This document shows positions 5,476-11,241 of a stretch of DNA of 11,241 nucleotides, in pieces. The notes beneath the pieces are model-generated. The model saw only the letters and a program-made list of their open reading frames with translations. It ran no database searches and was not told the DNA's origin. Location: assembly GCA_003235605.1 (NCBI GenBank), contig QJVU01000743.1:1-11241 (forward strand), read 5' to 3'. Within the stretch, counting starts at the first letter, position 1. Each line of letters opens with the position of its first letter. The translations under genes were made by a program, and so were the position numbers. Source of the DNA: Planctomycetota bacterium. Its GTDB lineage: Bacteria; Planctomycetota; UBA1135; UBA2386.

Positions 5476-6843
5476 ATGCAGCACCTCGCGCCGTTCCCGG
5501 TCCTCGGAGTTCTCGGATGCCTTGCCCTGACCATCACCTCCCCTGGCCAGGCGACCTGGGTGAAGATGAACCCGAGCAACTCACCCTCCACCCGTACCTA
5601 TGCCGCGATGGCGTACGATACCGCCCGCCAGCGAACAGTGCTCTTTGGCGGACGGGCCGGCAGCACCTACATGGGTGACACCTGGGAGTGGGACGGCAAC
5701 AACTGGACCCAGATGAACCCCACCACCTCGCCTCCAGCCCGTCACATCCACACCATGGTGTACGACTGGCTCCGCAAGCGCACGGTGCTCTTTGGCGGCA
5801 CGAACACCACCGGCCGCCTCGCGGACACCTGGGAGTGGGACGGCAAGAACTGGACGCAGGTCAGCACCTCTGCGGCCCCTCCGGCCCGCGGCGGCCACGC
5901 CATGGCCTACAACTTCCTGATCCAGCGCACAGTGGTCCTGGGTGGGACACCGAACGGCGCGTGGAACAGCGTCATGGCGGGAGTCTGGCAGTACGACGGC
6001 AAGACCTGGGCCCAGGCCAGCACCACGACGGCGCCAGCGGATCGTGCACAACACGCCATGTGCCACGACCCCGTCCTGCTGCGGACCATGGTTTTCGGGG
6101 GCGGTGACAAGAACGCGGTCAGGCTGTCGGATACGTGGGTGTGGGACGGCAAGAGCTGGACACAGCTCAACCCCACGACGTCTCCTCCTGGCAGGGTCTG
6201 GCATGCCATGGTGGAGGACAGCGTCCGCAAGCGTGTCGTGCTGTTTGGAGGATCCACCACCAGCTACGTCGCGGACACCTGGGAATGGGACGGGAAGAAC
6301 TGGGCCAAGATCCAGACCACGAACGCGCCGTCGGCCCGCGGCGCCCATGCCATGGCGTACGACGCCGCACGTCAGCGAACGGTGCTGTTCGGCGGGACCG
6401 GCAACCAGAACGAAACCTGGGAGTACGTGGCCAGCATGCCGCTGACGGCCAACGTCAGCACAGTGTCCATCGCCACGGGTGGCACCCAGGTGTTCACGCT
6501 GAACGCCGGCAACCAGAACGCCTCACGACTCTACTGGCTCTTCGGCTCGATCACCGGCACGACTCCGGGGGTGACGCTGGGGTCGCCGGTCGGCTCGGTG
6601 ACCATTCCGCTGGTGCCGGACCTCTACACGAACATCACCATCGCGCTGCCGAACAGCGCGTTCCTGGTCCAGACCAAGGGGGCCCTGAACACCTCGGGCC
6701 AGGCCCAGGCCTCCTTCGTCGTGCCGAAGATCACGGACCAGAATGCCATCGGCGTGACCTTCTACCACGCGTACCTGGTGTACGACGCGAGCAACAACTT
6801 CTACCTGGCCAGCAACCCGGTGAGCCTGCGGCTGGTGCAGTAG
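5476..6843 (+). CDS. Secreted six-repeat Kelch propeller protein
   Basis: This is a 455-aa protein with an N-terminal signal peptide (about residues 1-26, MQHLAPFPVLGVLGC through SPGQA). Six Kelch-type repeats follow at about 32-80, 81-130, 131-181, 182-231, 232-280 and 281-319. Each has the pattern 'PPAR..HAMAYD..R.RTVLFGG' followed by 'DTWEWDGKNWTQ', so it should fold as a six-bladed beta-propeller. Residues 320-455 form a beta-rich tail (ATGGTQVFTLNAGNQN, TNITIALPNSAFLVQTKG, then ASNPVSLRLVQ at the end), a module of the kind seen at the ends of planctomycete exported proteins. Its role is probably binding in the envelope or outside the cell; no catalytic motif is seen. The ATG at 5476 was chosen over an in-frame GTG at 5431 because it follows GGAGAG (5465-5470) and starts the signal peptide. 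VLGC at 12-15 could be a lipobox, but the hydrophobic run continues past it. Confidence 0.9.
   Translation: MQHLAPFPVLGVLGCLALTITSPGQATWVKMNPSNSPSTRTYAAMAYDTARQRTVLFGGRAGSTYMGDTWEWDGNNWTQMNPTTSPPARHIHTMVYDWLRKRTVLFGGTNTTGRLADTWEWDGKNWTQVSTSAAPPARGGHAMAYNFLIQRTVVLGGTPNGAWNSVMAGVWQYDGKTWAQASTTTAPADRAQHAMCHDPVLLRTMVFGGGDKNAVRLSDTWVWDGKSWTQLNPTTSPPGRVWHAMVEDSVRKRVVLFGGSTTSYVADTWEWDGKNWAKIQTTNAPSARGAHAMAYDAARQRTVLFGGTGNQNETWEYVASMPLTANVSTVSIATGGTQVFTLNAGNQNASRLYWLFGSITGTTPGVTLGSPVGSVTIPLVPDLYTNITIALPNSAFLVQTKGALNTSGQAQASFVVPKITDQNAIGVTFYHAYLVYDASNNFYLASNPVSLRLVQ
5569..6432 (+). repeat. Internal DNA repeats encoding the Kelch blades
   Basis: The propeller is also repetitive as DNA, with a period of about 144-153 nt. 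The segment beginning GACACCTGGGAGTGGGACGG is found at 5677 and 5824, with close variants at 6130 and 6274; the third blade (around 5975) has drifted most. Matching stretches around GCACGGTGCTCTTTGGCGG accompany it. The pattern indicates expansion by in-frame duplication of a blade unit. Confidence 0.7.
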
Positions 6844-6872
6844 ACCAGGTGGAGTAGACCGGCGGACAACGA

Positions 6873-8990
6873 CTACCTGCCGGCCCGGATGGCCAGACCA
6901 TGCGAGGCTGCAATGCCTCCGTTGCTGCCTGTATCGCTGTTTGCAGCCTGCAGGAAGACCTGAACGCCGACGGTGTCGGAAGAGTCCGGGATACTGACCG
7001 GGAGTGACGCCGTGCCCTGCGTGTTCGTGAAACCCAGGATGATGAGCGCGTCATTGAACAGGAAGCAGCCGGACATTCCGATCCCGGTGAGGTCGACCTG
7101 CGTCCTCTGGAGGCCAACGAACAGCAGGCCGGGTCCGGTCGCAACGTTCACCATGTCCGCGATGTCGATGTTGACGGTCTTGCCGACGACCGGATCAGCC
7201 GAGAGGCTCAGCCGCGGAGACTTGCCGCCGCTCCCGGGACAGCCGAAGCCGTATGCGCCGCTCGCGGCCTGGTCGACCGCGGTGTAGCAGATCGAGCCGT
7301 TCCACACCCTGGGGCTGTTCACGGTGCCACCCCAGGGGGTGGTCCTGGAGATCCCCATGGTGAGAGCGATGTCCGCGTTGCTGTAGTTCTGGTTCGAACC
7401 CGTGCCGTCAGTGTACCTCGGGCCAGGACTTCCCGACGCGCTCGTGTGGATCAGGTACATCCCGTACTTGCCGGCAGGCAAGAAGAAATCGCTGGTGTCG
7501 ATCGGGGTCGGGACATCCTGACCCTGCGCCGGGCCGCTCCCGGTGGCGACCTTCACCCACGTGCTGCTGTTGGAATCCGCGCCCACGTAGGTGTTCGGGG
7601 TGACGTAGACGTCCAGGGTGATGGCAGAGGTCGCGGCGGCATAGGAGTTGACCGCAAAGGACGTGATCTTGAGGCCCTTCGGGTTCTTGACGTCGACGTC
7701 GAACAGGTTGCCCGATCCACTGCTGCTCAACCCATTGTTGGAGACAAACAGGGTCGTGATGCAGGCCTCGCCGACGCTGACGAAGTGTTCGATGGTGAGG
7801 CTGTCCTTGTTGCATGGGCCGACGGCGGTGAGCTTCACGTCGAAGGACCCGTTGTTCGTGTAGGTGTAGGTGGGGTTCTGCTCGGTGGAATCGACATTGC
7901 CGTCGTTGTCGAAGTCCCATTGCCAAGCGGTCGGGCCGCCGGTGGACTTGTCGGTGAACGTGACCTTGAGGGGAGCGAGGCCGGAGGCGGGGGATGCGGC
8001 AAAGTCCGCCTTGACGACGCCAGCGTTGATCAGGTCCTTCCGTCTCCTTGTCGATGGTTGGCGGACCTTGTCGGTAACTGCGAGGTTCGGGCTTAACGTG
8101 CCACACGTGTAGGTGTAGGTGGGGTTCTGGGCAGTGGAGTCGACCTTGCTGTCGCCGTCGAAGTCCCAAGCCCAGGACTGGATGCCGCCGGAATCGGAGG
8201 TGAAGCTGGTGTCCTGGAACGTGACCTTGAGGTTCTGGCCGCCCTGGATGGGTGAGGCGGTGAATCCGGCAAAGAGACCAACCGGAGGTCCGTAGGTGAC
8301 CTCCATGATCACGCCGATGTCGGCTTGGATGCTCCCCGTCGTTGCGGTGTGACTGTTCAGGTTGTAGAGGCTGCGGCTCAGGTAGCCAGTGCCACTGGCA
8401 GCGGCAAGCGGGATCGTCGTCCCCGTCGCCGGTGTCCATGCAGATCCATCGGAGGCGATGTCGATCAGCAGGTCCTTGTCCTGGGTTGGGTCGTAGAGGA
8501 ACGGTGAGTTCAATGTAACGTCAACGTAGTACGGACCTGGCACGCCACTGCCGGTGCCCTTGCCCGCGGCGACAGTGACTGGACCCGAGAACACCGTCGT
8601 CACGTCGGGCCCGTGGTTCGCGGAGAACGTCGTCGTCAGCGCCTTGTAGTCGACGGCGGCAGTGGACATCTTGATGGTGACACCGCCGAAGGTGCCGCCA
8701 GTCCATGCCTTGTTTGTCGGGGCCGTGTCATCGGCCCGCCAGCGCAGGCGGCTGATGAGGATCCTGCCCTTGACAGGTGTGGCCGGAAGGGTGAACGCAA
8801 AGCTGTCGTATATGTGCTGAACGCGGGTGCTCGTGGACTTCTGGTCCCAGGGATGAGGGCTGCTGCTGTTGGCAGTGGAGGCCTTGCCCAGGTAGGGGAT
8901 CACGAGGGTCTGGGTCTGGCCCTGCACCGGCGGGGAGAGGCTCAGGGTGAATGCACAAACCGCTCCCGCGATACACTGAGTTGCTTTCAT
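6873..8990 (-). CDS. Large secreted protein with two PKD domains and planctomycete-type tail
   Basis: This is a 705-aa protein with a signal peptide at residues 1-25 (MKATQCIAGAVCAFTLSL...VQGQ). An N-terminal beta-rich region follows (about 26-235). Then come two PKD domains at about 241-312 and 327-397, each with the W-x-W/F-D-F-D signature (SWAWDFDGD and AWQWDFDNDGNVDS) and a closing QNPTYTYT. The D-x-D-x-D-x3-D spacing in both may bind calcium. Residues 407-572 form a further beta domain containing YVGADSNSSTWVKVATGSGP and YSNADIALTMG, and 581-705 form a tail starting YGFGCPGSGGKSP. PKD domains are protein- or sugar-binding spacers on exported proteins; no enzyme domain is visible, so an adhesive or structural surface role is likely. 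The frame extends in to 9089, but the ATG at 8990 begins the signal peptide. It converges on the Kelch gene with 29 nt between the stops. Confidence 0.9.
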   Translation of the reverse strand: MKATQCIAGAVCAFTLSLSPPVQGQTQTLVIPYLGKASTANSSSPHPWDQKSTSTRVQHIYDSFAFTLPATPVKGRILISRLRWRADDTAPTNKAWTGGTFGGVTIKMSTAAVDYKALTTTFSANHGPDVTTVFSGPVTVAAGKGTGSGVPGPYYVDVTLNSPFLYDPTQDKDLLIDIASDGSAWTPATGTTIPLAAASGTGYLSRSLYNLNSHTATTGSIQADIGVIMEVTYGPPVGLFAGFTASPIQGGQNLKVTFQDTSFTSDSGGIQSWAWDFDGDSKVDSTAQNPTYTYTCGTLSPNLAVTDKVRQPSTRRRKDLINAGVVKADFAASPASGLAPLKVTFTDKSTGGPTAWQWDFDNDGNVDSTEQNPTYTYTNNGSFDVKLTAVGPCNKDSLTIEHFVSVGEACITTLFVSNNGLSSSGSGNLFDVDVKNPKGLKITSFAVNSYAAATSAITLDVYVTPNTYVGADSNSSTWVKVATGSGPAQGQDVPTPIDTSDFFLPAGKYGMYLIHTSASGSPGPRYTDGTGSNQNYSNADIALTMGISRTTPWGGTVNSPRVWNGSICYTAVDQAASGAYGFGCPGSGGKSPRLSLSADPVVGKTVNIDIADMVNVATGPGLLFVGLQRTQVDLTGIGMSGCFLFNDALIILGFTNTQGTASLPVSIPDSSDTVGVQVFLQAANSDTGSNGGIAASHGLAIRAGR
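7800..8270 (-). repeat. Tandem PKD domain duplication
   Basis: The two PKD domains resemble each other at the DNA level. A 23-bp stretch (GTGTAGGTGTAGGTGGGG followed by TTCTG) occurs at 7858-7880 and again at 8107-8129, 249 nt (83 codons) apart. Both are followed by similar sequence for the WDFD core. This is a domain duplication inside one gene, not a mobile repeat. The copies have diverged elsewhere, including a basic linker STRRRKD between them. Confidence 0.65.
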
Positions 8991-9026
8991 GGGTCGGATC
9001 AACCGCGAGAACTGGGAGGTGAGCTC

Positions 9027-9043
9027 GGGGGGGAGGGAGGGGG
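9027..9043 (+). other. G-rich tract (possible G-quadruplex) with a nearby C8 run
   Basis: A run of seven G, then A, three G, A, five G can supply four GGG runs with single-base loops, the tightest kind of quadruplex motif. A run of eight C lies at 9089-9096. The two could also pair as a hairpin. They lie in the 197-nt gap between the PKD gene and fdhD, upstream of both divergent genes. Function is unknown. Confidence 0.45.
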
Positions 9044-9156
9044 CGCAAGAAGCGAAGGGGCGGAAGCAGCCATCGTAGCGAGAACACACCCCCCCCGCAC
9101 GTCCGCCGGTGAGCTTGTTGCAATTGCTCCTGGGGCCACGCTCCGTCCCGGGCCTT

Positions 9157-9175
9157 GGTTACGATCTTCGTAACC
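9157..9175. promoter_or_regulatory. Perfect inverted repeat upstream of fdhD, candidate operator
   Basis: GGTTACGA-TCT-TCGTAACC is a perfect 8-bp inverted repeat around a 3-nt centre, ending 12 nt before the fdhD ATG. The short centre and AT/GC mix fit a binding site for a dimeric helix-turn-helix regulator; it also contains a T-N11-A pattern like LysR-type sites. It is not followed by a T-run, so a terminator is unlikely. The position between promoter region and start codon would suit repression of fdhD. The regulator is not known. Confidence 0.5.
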
Positions 9176-9187
9176 CACCAAGAGCCC

Positions 9188-10000
9188 ATGACCCATCCAA
9201 GGAACGCCGACAGCGGCAACGGCTACTTCGTCCGGAGGTTGTCGGATGGCAGCGAAGACCGCCTGGTGCGCGAGGAACCGCTGCTGATCCAGGTCGCCGA
9301 CCACTCGGTGCTGACCATGCGCACCCCGGGGGACGATCTTCACCTCGCGGTGGGGTTCCTGCTCAGCGAGGGGGTCATCGACGCGGCGGCCGACGTCACC
9401 GAACACCGTTTCCTGCCCGGCGACACGCAAAAGCTGCGGGCCGACACGATCGTGTTGCACCTTGCCAACGCCGACCGCGTTCGGATCGAGGGACGCCTGA
9501 CCCGAACCCATGAGATCCGGTCCTCCTGTGGAATCTGCGGCCTGACCGATGCCGACGAGCTGCTGGAGTCCACGACGCCTTTGCTCCCGGGCGTGCCCCA
9601 GGTCACCCGGGATCTGTTGCAGCAGTTGCGGCAGCGGTTCGAGGCGAGCCAGTCCCTTTTTCGCGCCACCGGGGCATGTCACGCCGCAGCGGTGTTCGGA
9701 GCGGACGGTCGCATCTGGGGCCTGGGGGAGGACGTCGGCCGGCACAACGCCCTGGACAAAGCCATCGGCCACGCTGCTACCGCGGGTCACGACCTGCGCC
9801 TTGGCATCGTCTTGTTGTCCGGGCGGGCCGGGTCGGACCTCGTATTCAAGTGCCTGCGCCTGGGGATCCCGGTCATCCTCTCGGTGTCCGCCACTGCCGC
9901 GCTGAGCTTCGACCTCTGCCAGGCGGCCGGAGCGACGCTGGTGGGGTTCCTGCGCGCAGACAGGATGAAGGTCTACTGCGACGGCGGGCGCATCTCCTGA
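9188..10000 (+). CDS. fdhD: FdhD, sulfurtransferase for formate dehydrogenase maturation
   Basis: FdhD moves sulfur from the cysteine desulfurase IscS to the molybdenum cofactor, sulfurating it before insertion into formate dehydrogenase. The 270-aa product has the expected length. Motifs: the reactive Cys114-x-x-Cys117 in RSSCGICGL, TGACHAAAVF at 161-170, GEDVGRHNALDKAIG at about 180-194, SGRAGSDLVFKCLRLGIPV near 201-219, and the C-terminal ATLVGFLRADRMKVYC. In the third motif the usual Gly-Gly before His is Ala-Cys. The ATG at 9188 is preferred to an in-frame TTG at 9155, because the extra residues are not family-like and the palindrome would then be coding. No formate dehydrogenase or other cofactor gene is nearby in the window, so the enzyme it serves is elsewhere. 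The stop lies 3 nt from the convergent TPR gene. Confidence 0.94.
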   Translation: MTHPRNADSGNGYFVRRLSDGSEDRLVREEPLLIQVADHSVLTMRTPGDDLHLAVGFLLSEGVIDAAADVTEHRFLPGDTQKLRADTIVLHLANADRVRIEGRLTRTHEIRSSCGICGLTDADELLESTTPLLPGVPQVTRDLLQQLRQRFEASQSLFRATGACHAAAVFGADGRIWGLGEDVGRHNALDKAIGHAATAGHDLRLGIVLLSGRAGSDLVFKCLRLGIPVILSVSATAALSFDLCQAAGATLVGFLRADRMKVYCDGGRIS

Positions 10001-10003
10001 ACA

Positions 10004-11241
10004 TCATCTCGTGCGGCAGTAGCACGAGGCCTTGATCTCCACATCCGCGTTCACCCAGACCTCTCGAAAGCGCTGGTCCGTGCGCGCGGCCTCTGCGGTC
10101 CTGCCACGACGACGCAAGCACTCTGCAAGGCCGTGAAGGGACCAGCCGTTGTCGGCGTGGCGTTGCAGATCCGCGCGATATACGGCCTCGGCTTCTTCGA
10201 CCTTGCCGGCCTCCAGCAGCAGCGCACCCAGGGCGTGGCGCGTCGGCTGCATCCAGCCCGGCGGCTCCGCATAGGGGAGTGAGTCCTCGATCGTCACGGC
10301 CTTCCGCAACGCCGCGAAGGCAGCGTCCTGCTGACCCTGTTTGTACAGGATCTCACCCATCATCATGTGACGGGCCAGGTCCATGAGCGACTCTGCGGTT
10401 GCACCCCGGATCTTCTTGTCCTTGGGCACGCGGGCGACGATGTTCTCGAAAGTCTTGGCCTCCTCGAGCGCCTGAGCCACGCGCGCGGTGTTGGCATAGG
10501 CCACCGCCCGCGCCTGGTGCCAGAGGGCCAGCGCAATGGAGAACTTCGCCTGGGGGGCCGGCTCCTTCAGGATGTCGTTCCAGAGGCCGAACCGCATCAT
10601 CACGTGGACGGGAGCGTAGAGAAAGGCCTCGATCGTCCGGGGAAGCCGGTCAAGGTCGTCCTGGGGCAGCTTCGCCACCATTTCCCGTGCCACGCTCAGA
10701 GCCCGGTCCCTGGCTCCTTCGAACATGGCCGACCAGATCAGGAAGTGGTGGTTGTGGGCCCGGTAGAAGTGATAGATGGCCTGGGCACCCGCGCTTGCAA
10801 AGAAGGCGTCGTCCGCCTTGATCGCCATGGCATTGGTCTCGATCGATCGCTGGTAGTGGCCCGTACGCGTATAGATGTGGGATGGCATGTGCACCAAGTG
10901 GCCTGACTCCGGCACCAGCGTCTCGAGACGTCTTGCGGCCAAGAGCCCCCGCTCTGGCCGGGTGGATGCCTCCACGGAGTGGATGTAGAAGTGGTTGGCG
11001 CCGGCGTGGTCGGGATGCTGCGCCAGCACCTTCTCCAGGGTAGCAACGGCTTCCGGCGTGTGCGGTCCCCGCTTGCCATCCAAGCGCAGGAGGCGCCACT
11101 CCTTCGAGAGGTTCAGCAGGGAGTCGGCAAACAACACGCCGACCTCGGGATCCTCGGGAAAGCGGTGCCACACCTCGCGCATTGCCTCCGCATAGGCTTT
11201 GTCGAGGAGCTCCCGGTCCTTGGGTGCCGGATCTGCATACC
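10004..11241 (-). CDS. TPR-repeat protein, C-terminal part (runs off right edge)
   Basis: The frame stays open to the right edge, giving 411 visible residues; the ATG at 11182 is internal, since family-like sequence (YADPAPKDRELLDKAYAEA) continues upstream of it. Helical tetratricopeptide repeats are visible, for example the segments AVATLEKVLAQHPDHAGA, AFAALRKAVTIEDSLPYAEP, ALGALLLEAGKVEEAEAVYR and LAECLRRRGRTAEAARTDQR. The fragment belongs to a widespread uncharacterised family marked by conserved His-rich segments: HPDHAGANHFYIHSVE, then GHLVHMPSHIYTRTGHY, then AHNHHF. It ends with Cys-x-Cys in KASCYCRTR. TPR arrays mediate protein-protein contacts; the recurring histidines could bind metal but this is only inference. 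Any signal peptide would lie outside the window. It converges on fdhD with a 3-nt gap, and no terminator fits between them. Confidence 0.87.
   Translation of the reverse strand, partial: YADPAPKDRELLDKAYAEAMREVWHRFPEDPEVGVLFADSLLNLSKEWRLLRLDGKRGPHTPEAVATLEKVLAQHPDHAGANHFYIHSVEASTRPERGLLAARRLETLVPESGHLVHMPSHIYTRTGHYQRSIETNAMAIKADDAFFASAGAQAIYHFYRAHNHHFLIWSAMFEGARDRALSVAREMVAKLPQDDLDRLPRTIEAFLYAPVHVMMRFGLWNDILKEPAPQAKFSIALALWHQARAVAYANTARVAQALEEAKTFENIVARVPKDKKIRGATAESLMDLARHMMMGEILYKQGQQDAAFAALRKAVTIEDSLPYAEPPGWMQPTRHALGALLLEAGKVEEAEAVYRADLQRHADNGWSLHGLAECLRRRGRTAEAARTDQRFREVWVNADVEIKASCYCRTR

Noticed and set aside
5581..6348. 255-aa minus-strand open frame opposite the Kelch repeats
   Set aside because: It is a repetitive shadow of the Kelch codons with no independent signal.
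6844..6885. Possible terminator between the Kelch and PKD genes
   Set aside because: Only a weak CCGGC/GCCGG pairing with a mismatch and no T-run is present; it also covers the PKD stop codon.
7858..8129. 23-bp direct repeat considered as a mobile-element or attachment-site scar
   Set aside because: The copies lie at the same place in two PKD domains 83 codons apart, so domain duplication explains them.
8991..9089. 33-residue extension of the PKD protein and a longer minus-strand frame to 9790
   Set aside because: The extension precedes a clear signal peptide and crosses the G-rich tract; the 8999-9790 frame is a shadow of fdhD.
9155..9187. TTG start for fdhD
   Set aside because: The 11 extra residues are not FdhD-like and the start would make the perfect palindrome coding.

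Overview
This 11.2 kb window is GC-rich and tightly packed. It holds twelve protein-coding genes (two cut by the window edges), no RNA genes, no mobile elements and no CRISPR array. The best guess for the source is a Planctomycetota bacterium or close relative. It carries a large secreted PKD protein that ends in a Cys-containing 'GFGCPGSGG' tail module, and a secreted Kelch propeller with its own C-terminal beta domain; both architectures are typical of planctomycete exported proteins. The taxonomic call is inference.

Region 1 (1-2587, minus strand) reads surE-nupC-punA. SurE-family 5'-nucleotidase, a concentrative nucleoside transporter and the N-terminal 153 residues of purine nucleoside phosphorylase sit with a 28-nt gap and an 8-nt overlap. 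The SurE has an unusual export signal. The set therefore looks like a scavenging line: nucleotides are dephosphorylated outside the inner membrane, nucleosides are imported, and purine nucleosides are phosphorolysed. Diverging from surE is a plus-strand membrane protein with an AsmA-like N-terminus (2605-3792).

Region 2 (3779-5349, minus strand) is a four-gene run: a 64-aa lipoprotein, two tandem paralogous TRL-like lipoproteins, and a phytanoyl-CoA dioxygenase-family Fe(II)/2-oxoglutarate oxygenase. Gaps are 35 nt, an 11-nt overlap and 5 nt. Why a PhyH enzyme travels with small envelope lipoproteins is unknown.

Region 3 (5476-8990) holds two convergent genes for secreted proteins: a six-repeat Kelch protein (plus) and a 705-aa tandem-PKD protein (minus).

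Region 4 (8991-11241) starts with a 197-nt intergenic stretch containing a G-run tract, a C8 run and a perfect 8-bp inverted repeat just upstream of fdhD. Then comes fdhD (formate dehydrogenase sulfurtransferase), followed 3 nt later by the convergent end of a TPR protein that runs off the right edge. No formate dehydrogenase gene is present here.

The two most interesting observations are the exported-SurE/CNT/PNP salvage operon and the lipoprotein/TRL/TRL/PhyH operon. The operator-like palindrome before fdhD is the clearest unexplained non-coding signal.
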